Assembly (NCBI GenBank): GCA_943787265.1
Contig: CALSLT010000054.1
Location: 1-35,895, forward strand
Source: an uncultured Planctomycetaceae bacterium
GTDB lineage: Bacteria; Planctomycetota; Planctomycetia; Planctomycetales; Planctomycetaceae
DNA length: 35,895 nucleotides
Direction of reading: 5' to 3'
Under the pieces are notes generated by a model. The model searched no databases, was not told where the DNA came from, and worked only from the letters and a program-made list of their open reading frames with translations. The translations under genes were made by a program, and so were the position numbers. Positions 35,490 to 35,895 of this stretch are shown piece after piece (the stretch's first letter is position 1; the number at the start of each line of letters is the position of its first letter).

Positions 35490-35895
35490 ATGTCTATTAG
35501 TCGTTCAAGCAACGCCGCACATTACAGAATGCAATCACTCATCTACAGCATGGCGTTTGTGACGAGTGTCGTACTCGTAATCGCACGACCCGCATTAGCC
35601 ACCGAAGGCACCGGCTCCCGCCAGGCCAAATATCGTCTTCATCTTCGTCGACGACCAGGGCTACTACGATCTCGGCTGCTATGGCGCGACCGAAGTCAAA
35701 ACACCGCGGATGACGCGATGGCCAATGAGGGAATCCGATTCACGGATTACTATGCAGCGGCTCCCATTTGCAGTCCGTCGCGAGCGGGCTTGTTGACAGG
35801 ATGTTACCCGCGACGTGTTGGTAACCATATCTGGGTGCATCGCGCGGACTCTTCATCAGGAATTCATCCCGACGAACTGACAATCGCCGAGCTGT
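35490..35895 (+). CDS. Sulfatase, N-terminal part, frameshifted, cut by the window edge
   Basis: Start of a second type I sulfatase. ATG at 35490 gives a signal peptide (YSMAFVTSVVLVIARPALA). Then PNIVFIFVDDQGYYDLGCYG with the metal-binding DD, and APICSPSRAGLLTGCYPRRVG carrying the formylglycine cysteine (CSPSR). It is a different subfamily from the sulfatase at 23858 (CSPSR and GYYDLGC rather than CSPTR). An extra base near 35606 and a missing base near 35717 break the frame. The reading continues to the right edge (ELTIAEL). Following the DUF1501 gene, it fits a polysaccharide-sulfate locus. Confidence 0.85.
   Translation, partial: MSISRSSNAAHYRMQSLIYSMAFVTSVVLVIARPALATEGTGSRQAKYRLHLRRRPGLLRSRLLWRDRSQNTADDAMANEGIRFTDYYAAAPICSPSRAGLLTGCYPRRVGNHIWVHRADSSSGIHPDELTIAEL

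Noticed and set aside
31566..35895. True gene decay of the DUF1549/1553 and DUF1501 genes
   Set aside because: Family motifs remain intact between indels, and indels also cluster at the other end, so sequence error fits better; this needs reads to settle.
1..35895. CRISPR arrays, transposons, tRNA or rRNA genes
   Set aside because: No regularly spaced direct repeats, transposase motifs, tRNA T-loop patterns in gaps, or rRNA-like segments were noticed by eye.

Overview
The window looks like a piece of a planctomycete genome. Several gene families seen here are strongly associated with Planctomycetes: a DUF1549/DUF1553 protein with a CAQCH motif followed by a Tat-type DUF1501 protein, a two-haem planctomycete-type cytochrome c protein, an ECF sigma factor overlapping a FecR-like gene, two formylglycine sulfatases, a VWA/amidotransferase-like membrane protein and a kinase with a long low-complexity tail. 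Shine-Dalgarno sites are patchy and GTG/TTG starts are common. Both edges cut through genes. The length is close to a fosmid insert, but that is only a guess about origin. I saw no rRNA, tRNA, CRISPR array, transposase or phage gene.

Layout. 3-1099 (+) is the end of a GspE/PilB-like ATPase with a degenerate P-loop. It converges, through a long terminator-like hairpin, on a VWA membrane protein (1156-3700, -). Then come an RsmC/RlmG-like methyltransferase (3959-5132, +), a permuted papain-fold protein (5310-6005, +) and a thioredoxin-fold protein without CxxC (6028-7401, -). A divergent regulatory gap leads to an HlyD-like adaptor and a Ser/Thr kinase (7772-10538, +), then accA (10715-11719, +). 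A minus-strand block follows: cvpA-like, dtd, and a tight four-gene set (metallophosphoesterase, radical SAM, two-Rossmann flavoprotein, ThiO/DadA-like oxidase; 13130-17296). Further on are a dihaem protein and tpx (-), a 955-residue secreted orphan (+), a sulfatase (+), a LolD/MacB-type ABC pair (+), and an alpha-carbonic anhydrase with a zinc-peptidase-like protein (-). The right end (29734-35895, +) is an ECF sigma/FecR regulatory pair, then DUF1549/1553, DUF1501 and the start of a second sulfatase.

How the genes work together. The right end fits the common planctomycete arrangement in which a sigma/FecR pair accompanies secreted haem-motif proteins and sulfatases, probably for sulfated polysaccharide use. 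The most interesting block is the four-gene minus-strand operon. It joins an amino-acid-oxidase-like flavoprotein, a second flavoprotein, a radical SAM enzyme with extra C-terminal cysteines and an altered phosphoesterase. I cannot assign it to a known pathway and see no precursor-peptide gene in it.

Sequence quality. Single-base indels break genes only in the first 4.6 kb and the last 4.4 kb. The central ~27 kb is intact. Several indels lie in homopolymers, so sequence error near the contig ends is likelier than true gene decay. Coordinates for broken genes span the reconstructed gene.
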